Assembly: GCA_903959115.1 (NCBI GenBank)
Contig: CAJBVU010000122.1
Coordinates: 1-6,888, forward strand
Length of the DNA: 6,888 nucleotides
Origin: an uncultured Bacteroidota bacterium
GTDB taxonomy: Bacteria; Bacteroidota; Bacteroidia; NS11-12g; UBA955
Direction of reading: 5' to 3'
Shown: positions 1-6,099 of the stretch, one piece after another
How the letters are laid out: each line of letters begins with the position of its first letter
Position numbering within the stretch: the first letter of the stretch is position 1
Notes under the pieces: generated by a model
Database searches by the model: none
Seen by the model: the letters and a program-made list of their open reading frames with translations, nothing else
Told to the model about the DNA's origin: nothing
Position numbers and translations under genes: made by a program

Positions 1-1539
1 AGGCCTTTCTAATTTCCTCACAGGGGTTCGCATCACTTTACCCCCATGCAACGCATCGTTATCCGTGGCGGCCAATTGATATTCAATCGCATCGCCGGGC
101 TGAATGCCCATCAAACCCAAATCCATTGCGTGGGTGACAGAAACTTGAGATTCATTCCCGGTAAACAATGGCATCTTTACCCAATTGGTATCGCCGGAAC
201 GACTATTTTTACGCAAAATCCTATGATAAAAATGGACCGATTTAACCGCATAATCATCGCCAGCTAAGCCCATAAAATACCATACACCCATTTTCACAGA
301 ATCCTCTTGTGTTTCACATTGTATGTCGGGGAATAAATCCTTTTGCACCTCCAAACGACTCAAGAAGGTGTCCACAGACAGTCCTTTTTTACCGCGCATT
401 CCAAAAACAAAACCCCCACTGCTATTGGCGCGGACCTTATACTGCTGTTGTTCATTGGCAGCGTTCAACGCATCCGCTGTTTCTCCAACCGTGGCAGAAG
501 TTCCTTTTTCTCCCAACCCGCCGATGGAGGTCCACCTGCCGCCGAAGGATTTCACCAGCCACTGATTAACATATTTGCCTTTTAATTCATAAGTAATAAT
601 GGTCCCTTCAGGGACTTCGAGCAACTCGGTAGAAGCACATTCCCCATCAGATCTACCCGTATAATCCGGATAATCAGCCCATGCCGAAAGAGCCTGCCAT
701 TGGGGAGGATGATTCACATTCACTTGGTAATTGCCCAAATCAAAATCCATAGCGCGAATCCCGAAATCAAATTGAGCCTGAACAGAAGAAAATGTATACT
801 GAAAGTGATTCGGTTTGATTTTTTTGGCCCGAATAACCTGTTTATCGATAATTATCTCGATGTTTTCGGGCAAAATGCTACCCTCCACCTTGAAATTCAC
901 AATCAAATCTTTGCCTTGATCGGCAACCAGTTCTGCCGGTGTTAATTCGACGCGAAATGGCGCTTGGGGCACATATTCTGTTTGATAATGAAATACGCGA
1001 TTGGCTCCATTGATAATTCCCGCCGATTGGTAGGCAGAAAAACCCAAAAGCAAAACGAGCAGCATGGCCAAACGCGACATCCAACGCTTGTGCTTCAACC
1101 AATCCAATGCTTGTATAAATGCGGTATTGGAAAAGGCCAACGTCTTTTGGGCGATTCCTTGCAGCAGCAAATCGTTCTCCACCGAAGTAGTCGACATATC
1201 CTCGAGTTGCAATAAATTCAAAAGTTTATCTGAAACGTCGGAAAAATGATCCCCAATCCACCGCGCTGCTTCTTCATGGGAGATAACTTTACCCACGCCG
1301 CGCAATTTCAAGAATGGCTGAAGTACCAAGACGCCCCAGAGAGCGATAATCATCGCCCACATGCCAAAGAAAAGGATGGTTCTGGATTGAACCGATAGCC
1401 AAAGCTGATTTTCAAGCAAGAATAAACCCACAAATAGCAACAATGTACCGGAGAGAGCGAGCATCAAACCCCGCACAAACTTTTGTTTGTAGTGGGCCGC
1501 AATAAATGCGTCTAGCTTGATTCTAATTTCACTCCTCAT
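1..1539 (-). CDS. DUF4175-family membrane protein, N-terminal 513 codons (3' end beyond window)
   Basis: The reading frame is open from the ATG at 1539 to the window edge, and a TAA stop two codons upstream of the ATG fixes this as the first possible start. I see three hydrophobic segments at about residues 22-42, 54-77 and 155-173, with a soluble part between the second and third that includes HEEAARWIGDHFSDVSDKLL. This arrangement (short basic N-terminus, two close helices, a 'VSDKLLNLLQL' helix region, a third helix, then a long beta-rich extracytoplasmic part with 'YPDYTG') is what I know from DUF4175 proteins of Bacteroidota, which are usually about 1100 residues, so roughly half is visible. 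Their function is not established, and I infer only an inner-membrane protein with a large periplasmic region. The gene lies 24 bp behind the RNA methyltransferase gene on the same strand, so co-transcription is likely. A second promoter may exist in the gap. Family assignment is by recalled similarity. Confidence 0.85.
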   Translation of the reverse strand, partial: MRSEIRIKLDAFIAAHYKQKFVRGLMLALSGTLLLFVGLFLLENQLWLSVQSRTILFFGMWAMIIALWGVLVLQPFLKLRGVGKVISHEEAARWIGDHFSDVSDKLLNLLQLEDMSTTSVENDLLLQGIAQKTLAFSNTAFIQALDWLKHKRWMSRLAMLLVLLLGFSAYQSAGIINGANRVFHYQTEYVPQAPFRVELTPAELVADQGKDLIVNFKVEGSILPENIEIIIDKQVIRAKKIKPNHFQYTFSSVQAQFDFGIRAMDFDLGNYQVNVNHPPQWQALSAWADYPDYTGRSDGECASTELLEVPEGTIITYELKGKYVNQWLVKSFGGRWTSIGGLGEKGTSATVGETADALNAANEQQQYKVRANSSGGFVFGMRGKKGLSVDTFLSRLEVQKDLFPDIQCETQEDSVKMGVWYFMGLAGDDYAVKSVHFYHRILRKNSRSGDTNWVKMPLFTGNESQVSVTHAMDLGLMGIQPGDAIEYQLAATDNDALHGGKVMRTPVRKLERP

Positions 1540-1549
1540 GGGTTACACA

Positions 1550-1557
1550 CAAATATA
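1550..1557 (-). promoter_or_regulatory. Possible -7 element upstream of the DUF4175 gene
   Basis: Read on the minus strand the sequence is TATATTTG, an exact match to the Bacteroidota -7 consensus TAnnTTTG. It sits in the short gap after the methyltransferase gene, 10 bp before the DUF4175 ATG, so a transcript from it would be leaderless or nearly so. A TTTG lies 16 bp upstream as a possible -33 element, a little closer than the usual 19-21 bp. It may be chance in AT-rich DNA. Confidence 0.35.
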
Positions 1558-1564
1558 ACAAAGA

Positions 1565-2278
1565 CTATCGCAACAAATTATCGAGAAGAATGGCGGTTGC
1601 AATTCCGGCATTGAGTGATTCCGCATGTCCTTTTCCGGGGATTGTGATTTTTTCTGTCACCAAGGATTCGGCCTCCGGCCGAATCCCATGAGATTCACTG
1701 CCGATAATCAACATCGATGGGCTTTCCATTTTCATTCCGTGCACGGATGTCCCATCCAGAAAGGCACCATACACCCTGCGGCCTGCGGCCGCAGGGTGTA
1801 ATTTACTATACACTACTTCCACCCGAAGAAACGACCCCATAGTGGCACTTAAACACTTCGAATTGTATACATCCACACAGTCCTCACTCGCCAAAATCTG
1901 CGTCAAACCATACCAATCCGCAAGTCGGATAATCGTACCCATATTCCCTGGGTCGCTGATCCCGTCTAACGCCAAAACAAAGGGCTCCAACAAATCTAAC
2001 TCCTTGTTTTTTGGCATTCGAACCAACGCCATAATTCCCGGTGGCGTGTCAAATCCAGAACATTTCTTGTTCTCCTCCTCCGTCATCCAATCAAAATCAT
2101 AGGCCGGTGAAAATCGCTCCGCAAAAGCAGGCGTTCCCCAAATCCCCTCTATTTCCCATCCACTGTGGAATACTTCCTCTACCTGTTTGCGACCCTCAAC
2201 CACAAATTGGCCATATTTTTGCCTGTACTTCGACATTCGCAACGATGCGAGGTGCTTGATTTGAGCAATTGATGGCAT
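1565..2278 (-). CDS. TrmH/SpoU-family RNA 2'-O-methyltransferase
   Basis: The 237-residue protein has the complete SpoU (SPOUT) signature. Motif 1 is LDGISDPGNMGTIIRLADWYG (residues 104-124), with the conserved Asn112 and the Arg118 that is catalytic in this family. Motif 2 is IIGSESHGI (191-199). Motif 3 is IPGKGHAESLNAGIATAI (213-230), which forms the trefoil knot binding S-adenosylmethionine. The N-terminal part (about 5-90) resembles the substrate-binding domain of the family, with KYRQKYGQFVVEG at 17-29, and supports the ATG at 2278 over the internal Met15. The protein presumably methylates a ribose 2'-OH in rRNA or tRNA in the cytoplasm; the target cannot be told from sequence, so I give no gene symbol. 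Motif 3 has SLNAG where most relatives have SLNV plus a small residue. Two perfect GC-rich inverted repeats lie inside the gene, coding for residues 160-170 and 199-206. The gene ends with TAG and is followed closely by the DUF4175 gene. Confidence 0.93.
   Translation of the reverse strand: MPSIAQIKHLASLRMSKYRQKYGQFVVEGRKQVEEVFHSGWEIEGIWGTPAFAERFSPAYDFDWMTEEENKKCSGFDTPPGIMALVRMPKNKELDLLEPFVLALDGISDPGNMGTIIRLADWYGLTQILASEDCVDVYNSKCLSATMGSFLRVEVVYSKLHPAAAGRRVYGAFLDGTSVHGMKMESPSMLIIGSESHGIRPEAESLVTEKITIPGKGHAESLNAGIATAILLDNLLR
1664..1686. repeat. Perfect inverted repeat inside the methyltransferase gene (10-bp arms)
   Basis: GGATTCGGCC (1664-1673) and GGCCGAATCC (1677-1686) are exact reverse complements around the spacer TCC. 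The central 13 bp CGGCCTCCGGCCG differ at one position from CGGCCTGCGGCCG in the inverted repeat about 110 bp away. It codes for IRPEAES directly after the conserved GSESHG motif, on the C-terminal side of SPOUT motif 2. Confidence 0.95.
1770..1800. repeat. Perfect GC-rich inverted repeat inside the methyltransferase gene (14-bp arms)
   Basis: The left arm TACACCCTGCGGCC (1770-1783) and right arm GGCCGCAGGGTGTA (1787-1800) are exact reverse complements around the spacer TGC. The centre contains GCGGCCGC. On the coding strand it spells LHPAAAGRRVY, between strands of the SPOUT fold where I would expect a variable loop. The two arms could form a strong hairpin in DNA or RNA. No T-run follows on either strand, so it does not look like an intrinsic terminator. 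It shares its core with the inverted repeat at 1664-1686. Confidence 0.95.
2214..2221 (+). promoter_or_regulatory. Possible -7 element for tamL inside the methyltransferase gene
   Basis: TATTTTTG matches TAnnTTTG exactly and lies 50 bp before the tamL ATG, within codons of the divergent methyltransferase gene. The nearest TTTG upstream (2186-2189) is 24 bp away, wider than the usual 19-21 bp spacing. Because the starts of the two genes overlap, any tamL promoter must lie in this coding sequence, which makes the match more credible. The site also encodes KYG codons, so it could be incidental. Confidence 0.35.
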
Positions 2279-4635
2279 ACCTAGGCAAATATCTGAATTT
2301 TTCCCCGAAGTACCTATGGGCCATGCTCGTCGTCACCCTAATCCACGCCTGCGGTGTCAAAAAAAGTATCCCGGAAAATCGTTACCTGCTCAAAAGAAAT
2401 TCCGTAATCGTCCCCAAAAAAACCGTCAGCGCCTCCAATCTTAAAGCGCAAATCCTTCACAACCCCAACAAACGCGTACTTTTCAACAAATTACCCGTCT
2501 TCCTGTGGTCCTATTCTTTGGGTACAAGCTTCAAACATCCGGAGCTAAACGACAGTATCGCTTGGAGGAAAAAGCTCCGCAATAAACTCGGCGAACCCCC
2601 AATCCTTATCGATACAGCACTCGCTGCAGTGTCTGCCGAAAACATCGGAAATCACCTGTTTAACTTAGGCTATTTTGATAACAGAGTCAGCTATGTCGTC
2701 ACCTACGGAAAGCACAAAGCCGAAGTGGATTATATCGTGGATCCCGGAAAACCTTATCGACTAAATTCGTTTTTTAGGGAACCAGACGATACTGCACTTA
2801 AACCACTAATCGATACCCTTGTAGGCCATAATTTAGCATATCGACTTTGGTGGCCCTTAAATCTAAATGACTTAAATGAAGCCAAAGATAAGTTGGCGAT
2901 TGAACTCAGAGACCGAGGCTATTATGACGCCACTCCAGACCTATTTCATTATGAGATTGATACCCTGGCTGATAAAAAAGAGGGCGCTGTTTTCCTCAAA
3001 TTGAACAACCCTCTAAACCAATCTAAATTTCAACGATATCGTTTCGGCGCCACCTATCTGAACATCATTTGCTCAGATATCTATTTGGAAAATCAATGGC
3101 CACAGTCCTATTCAACCAAAGGCAAATATTTCCAACTCAACCATTACCCCATCAAAGGCAACATCATGGATCAAGTTATCACAATCGACTCCGGCCGATG
3201 GTTCAGCCAATCTCTAACCAATCAAACCTATGTCGCCCTGGTAGAAATGGGCCTCTTCTCCTACGTGGATTTACACCAAGAAGTAGATACCCTAAACCAC
3301 CTAATCATCACCAAAATTGAGGCAAAAGCCATCCCCAGAATTTATACCCAAATCGAACCCCAAGCGCTCTACTCTCCCCAAGGAAGTTCGGGAACCAACT
3401 TTCAAACCCAAAGTCAGCGCAGTTTCGGCCTGGCAGGCATCGTATCGCTCAACAATCGAAACGCATTGGGCAACGGGGAAAGCTTAAAAATCAGTTCAGT
3501 AACCAGCTACGAGGCGATTTTTAAACGCGGCGATAACGACAATATCCGATATGGATTACAACAAGGATTCAACGCCAGACTTTCTCTACCAAACTTTTCA
3601 TTGCTAGATAAAATCAAAGTAAAAAATAGCTATCAGCGCAAAAACACCGTATTCTCACTAAGTTACCAGTTGGAGAACAATCCCAATTTTAAACGAAGCT
3701 CACTGCCCGCCTCCATTTCCTTACAATTTACAAGACCCAATTTAAGCTGGTATTATACCCCTGTAGAATTGAGTTTTAACCGAAATGCAATCTCTGCAGC
3801 ATTTTTACCAACGCTTCCACAGCTTGACCAAGATTTTGTGAAACGCGTTTTTACCGACCAAATCATCACCGCCGCAAAATTTGGAGGCTTGTATACCAAC
3901 AACAAAAACAAACCCGGTCAAACCTATTTCTTTGGTCGTTTCGGATTTGAAACCTCCGGAAACCTTCACCGACTCGCACGATACCTATTCCAAGACAATT
4001 ACAACCCAGACAGCTCTTACCAATTCATGGGGGTTAATTATTTTCAGTACGCCAAAATAGAATCGGAAATTCGCATCAAACGCACCATCGACGAACTCAA
4101 TAGTATCGCTTTTAGAGCCAACTTTGGCATGGCCATCCCGTATTGGAACAGCAGTGTAATCCCATACGATAAACGATATTTTATTGGTGGTAGCAACAGC
4201 TTGAGAGGGTGGAGACCCCGAGGAATCGGCCCAGGAAATACGCCGGAAAGTTCAGGTTCCATCATCGACAGATCAGGAGAATTACTCATCGAGGCAAACC
4301 TAGAATATAGATTTACTTTAGTGAAAAATTTCATCGAAAGCGCCTTATTCATTGATGCCGGTAACATCTGGAACTTGAGCAAAGAAGGATCCGCCAACGG
4401 CTATGGTGTCATTCAACGAGAAACCTTCCTGCCCGAAGTTGCCCTAAATACTGGAATTGGTTTCCGATTCGACCTAAGCTTGTTTCTATTTCGTGTTGAT
4501 TTAGGACTGCCCATCCGCGACCCTTCCAAAGATTTCGATAGGCGTTGGGTAATGACAAAAAGTGCAAGTACCAATTTCTCCAATTACATGCGCAATGAAA
4601 GTGCAATTTGTATAGGTATCGGATATCCGTTCTAA
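2272..4635 (+). CDS. tamL: TamL-type lipoprotein of the BamA/TamA (Omp85) family
   Basis: The product is 787 residues from the ATG at 2272; a TTG one codon earlier is possible but less likely. The N-terminus has two lysines, then a hydrophobic stretch ending in LIHAC, a lipobox with Cys27 as the lipidated residue, followed by GVKKSIPENRYLLK. That opening is typical of Bacteroidota TamL, the lipoprotein variant of TamA. Residues of about 40-355 are POTRA-like; the last repeat includes WFSQSLTNQTYVALVEMGLF. The beta-barrel runs from about 362 to the end, with the Omp85 loop-6 motif as SLRGW (643-647; RGF/RGY in most relatives) and a C-terminal IGIGYPF ending in Phe, as expected of the barrel insertion signal. 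By family knowledge it inserts proteins into the outer membrane together with a TamB-like partner, and no tamB is seen in this window. No acidic residues follow Cys27, so the lipid anchor and POTRA part should face the periplasm. The first 7 bp overlap the divergent methyltransferase gene. Confidence 0.9.
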   Translation: MAYLGKYLNFSPKYLWAMLVVTLIHACGVKKSIPENRYLLKRNSVIVPKKTVSASNLKAQILHNPNKRVLFNKLPVFLWSYSLGTSFKHPELNDSIAWRKKLRNKLGEPPILIDTALAAVSAENIGNHLFNLGYFDNRVSYVVTYGKHKAEVDYIVDPGKPYRLNSFFREPDDTALKPLIDTLVGHNLAYRLWWPLNLNDLNEAKDKLAIELRDRGYYDATPDLFHYEIDTLADKKEGAVFLKLNNPLNQSKFQRYRFGATYLNIICSDIYLENQWPQSYSTKGKYFQLNHYPIKGNIMDQVITIDSGRWFSQSLTNQTYVALVEMGLFSYVDLHQEVDTLNHLIITKIEAKAIPRIYTQIEPQALYSPQGSSGTNFQTQSQRSFGLAGIVSLNNRNALGNGESLKISSVTSYEAIFKRGDNDNIRYGLQQGFNARLSLPNFSLLDKIKVKNSYQRKNTVFSLSYQLENNPNFKRSSLPASISLQFTRPNLSWYYTPVELSFNRNAISAAFLPTLPQLDQDFVKRVFTDQIITAAKFGGLYTNNKNKPGQTYFFGRFGFETSGNLHRLARYLFQDNYNPDSSYQFMGVNYFQYAKIESEIRIKRTIDELNSIAFRANFGMAIPYWNSSVIPYDKRYFIGGSNSLRGWRPRGIGPGNTPESSGSIIDRSGELLIEANLEYRFTLVKNFIESALFIDAGNIWNLSKEGSANGYGVIQRETFLPEVALNTGIGFRFDLSLFLFRVDLGLPIRDPSKDFDRRWVMTKSASTNFSNYMRNESAICIGIGYPF
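2286..2293 (-). promoter_or_regulatory. Weak candidate -7 element for the methyltransferase gene inside tamL
   Basis: On the minus strand the sequence GATATTTG matches seven of eight positions of the TAnnTTTG consensus, 7 bp before the methyltransferase ATG. I see no TTG at the usual upstream distance. Like the site before the DUF4175 gene it would give an almost leaderless transcript. Confidence 0.2.
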
Positions 4636-4720
4636 AATCACTATCCAAACCAAAGCTCGTGGAGCACTTCGTATCGCATAAATCCTAGTCCCGAGAATCA
4701 AAAAGTAAAAATAATGTCTA

Positions 4721-4742
4721 ATTTTTGGCATCATTTTTGGCA
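4721..4742. repeat. Tandem 10-bp direct repeat in the leader of the M48 gene
   Basis: ATTTTTGGCA occurs at 4721-4730 and again at 4733-4742, giving a 12-bp period just 23 bp before the M48 start codon. It lies in the 130-bp gap between tamL and the M48 gene (4636-4765), in which I see no other gene or convincing terminator. The first copy is preceded by TA, making TAATTTTTG, one base longer than the TAnnTTTG promoter element. It could be part of a promoter or a regulator site, or simple replication slippage. Confidence 0.8.
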
Positions 4743-4765
4743 GTTGCGGGTGAACTCACACACCC

Positions 4766-5566
4766 ATGTTGAACAGAATTTCAATCATCGCAATAATTAC
4801 TATTGCAATTTTTTCACTCAATAGCTGCTCTAGTTGGCTTGGGAAAGTCAACATTTTCCCTGTAGAACAAGATGTAACCCTGGGCAAACAAGTCTCCCAA
4901 AGTTTTGAGCAAGGAAATGCCTCCATGATCATGGATTCATCCAAAAACACTGTCGTTTATCGTTACATCTATGGGATTCGAGACAGTATCTTAAAAACAA
5001 ATTTATTGATCCATAAAAACGATTTCGCATGGAGAATCCGTATCATCCAAAACGATACCATACAAAATGCATTTTGCACCCCGGGTGGCTACATTTATGT
5101 CTATACAGGCCTGATGAAATACCTTGAAGGCGAAGACCAATTGGCCGGTGTGATGGGTCATGAAATGGCGCATGCAGAAAAACGACATTCTACCGATGCC
5201 ATGACACGTGAATTTGGTGCCAACCTTTTATTAGAATTGATTTTTGGACAAAACAAAGCACAACTCTTACAAATTGCAACCGGCTTGGCACAACTAGAAT
5301 TTGGTCGCGATGCAGAAACAGAAGCCGACAATTGTTCCGTGGATTGGCTTTATCAAACTGCCTACAACCCTATTGGTGCTGCCGGCTTCTTTGAAAAAAT
5401 CCAAAAGGAGAAAAATAAAATCAATATACCAGAATTTCTTAGCACACACCCAGACCCAGGCCATCGCGTAGAAAACATGAAGAAAAGATGGTCGGATAAA
5501 GGCTCAAAACAAGGACAGACATTCACCGACAGATACAAAAGAATGCTCAATTACCTGCCTAAATAA
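4766..5566 (+). CDS. M48-family zinc metalloprotease, outer-membrane lipoprotein (LoiP/YggG-like)
   Basis: The 266-residue protein starts with a basic residue and a long hydrophobic stretch ending in the lipobox SLNSC, so Cys21 should be lipidated. The catalytic zinc site is HEMAH (132-136), with Glu133 as the general base and Glu184 in ETEAD (184-188) as the third ligand. The family blocks NAF.TPGGYIYVYTG (101-115) and STHPDPGHR (226-234) are present. There is no TPR domain, so by length and layout it resembles E. coli LoiP/YggG more than BepA. Such enzymes degrade misfolded or stalled envelope proteins, and its position behind a TamL gene fits quality control of outer-membrane assembly, which is inference. 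The residues after Cys21 (SSWLG) lack the acidic lipoprotein export signal of Bacteroidota, so it probably faces the periplasm. Two other cysteines, C104 and C190, could form a disulfide. No Shine-Dalgarno sequence precedes the ATG. It may be co-transcribed with the NlpC/P60 gene 37 bp downstream. Confidence 0.93.
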   Translation: MLNRISIIAIITIAIFSLNSCSSWLGKVNIFPVEQDVTLGKQVSQSFEQGNASMIMDSSKNTVVYRYIYGIRDSILKTNLLIHKNDFAWRIRIIQNDTIQNAFCTPGGYIYVYTGLMKYLEGEDQLAGVMGHEMAHAEKRHSTDAMTREFGANLLLELIFGQNKAQLLQIATGLAQLEFGRDAETEADNCSVDWLYQTAYNPIGAAGFFEKIQKEKNKINIPEFLSTHPDPGHRVENMKKRWSDKGSKQGQTFTDRYKRMLNYLPK

Positions 5567-5603
5567 CCCCAAAAACACCCTAATCAACCAGGGGACTTAC
5601 CCA

Positions 5604-6089
5604 ATGCTAAAAAAACACATCATACTACTCATCTGTTTGACTGCCAATTTATTATCAGCACAAACCGACTCGTTGGTAGGTACAGTACAGGCCGATTTGG
5701 TTGCAATAAATGCCCTATTGAGAGAGGCTGGAACGCATTTGGGAACTGGTTATCGCGGTGGAGGAAAAACACCAACTGGTTTTGATTGCAGCGGATTTGT
5801 TGGATACTGTTATAATACCACTTTGGGCATCCGCACCCCAGCCAGCTCTTCCCTATTTCACAACGCCGGTATACATATTAGTATCGCCAACGCCAGACCC
5901 GGAGATGTGATTTGTTTCAAAGGACATAGCACCGGCCGACGAGTCATGGGGCACGTAGGCATCATCACCGAAGTAACCCCCAATGAAGTCTATTTCATCC
6001 ACTCCGCAAGCAGTGGTGGTATACGATACGATGTCTTGAGCGCTCCTTATTACAAGTTGCGATTTATGGATATCCGCAGATTTTTCTAA
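5604..6089 (+). CDS. Secreted NlpC/P60-family cysteine peptidase
   Basis: This is a 161-residue single-domain protein. A signal peptide (MLKK, hydrophobic core, LLSA) is probably cleaved after Ala19. The NlpC/P60 domain covers about residues 35-155. The catalytic Cys62 sits in FDCSGFVGYCY and the catalytic His117 in GHVGII, with His133 in IHSAS as the likely third polar residue. The typical block ARPGDVICF (97-105) lies between them. Enzymes of this fold usually cut peptidoglycan stem peptides between D-gamma-glutamyl and diaminopimelate, so this is probably a periplasmic wall hydrolase; the exact bond is not readable from sequence. There is no SH3 or LysM wall-binding domain, which is common for the small Bacteroidota members. 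AGGGGA at 5590-5595 could act as a weak Shine-Dalgarno sequence at normal spacing. The 37-bp gap behind the M48 gene suggests a shared transcript. Its stop codon faces the clpC stop with 10 bp between them. Confidence 0.93.
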   Translation: MLKKHIILLICLTANLLSAQTDSLVGTVQADLVAINALLREAGTHLGTGYRGGGKTPTGFDCSGFVGYCYNTTLGIRTPASSSLFHNAGIHISIANARPGDVICFKGHSTGRRVMGHVGIITEVTPNEVYFIHSASSGGIRYDVLSAPYYKLRFMDIRRFF

Positions 6090-6099
6090 TCTCGCAGAA

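Noticed and set aside
514..552. GC-rich stretch in the DUF4175 gene with repeated CCGCCGA and a short AGGT/ACCT inverted repeat
   Set aside because: The complementary arms are only 4 bp and do not share the GGCC core of the palindromes in the methyltransferase gene, so I do not count it as a third copy.
2269..2271. TTG as start of tamL
   Set aside because: The ATG directly after it is the stronger start and gives the same signal sequence, so nothing supports the extra codon.
4044..4397. Minus-strand 117-codon open frame inside tamL
   Set aside because: It lies opposite the beta-barrel codons, which have clear Omp85 features, and its own translation shows no recognisable domain.
4706..4726. 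AAAAAT/ATTTTT inverted repeat before the M48 gene as a terminator for tamL
   Set aside because: The stem is only A-T pairs and would be unstable, and such matches are common in AT-rich gaps.
5578..5593. CCCT/AGGG hairpin between the M48 and NlpC genes
   Set aside because: A 4-bp stem with an 8-nt loop and no T-run is too weak to call a terminator or regulatory element.
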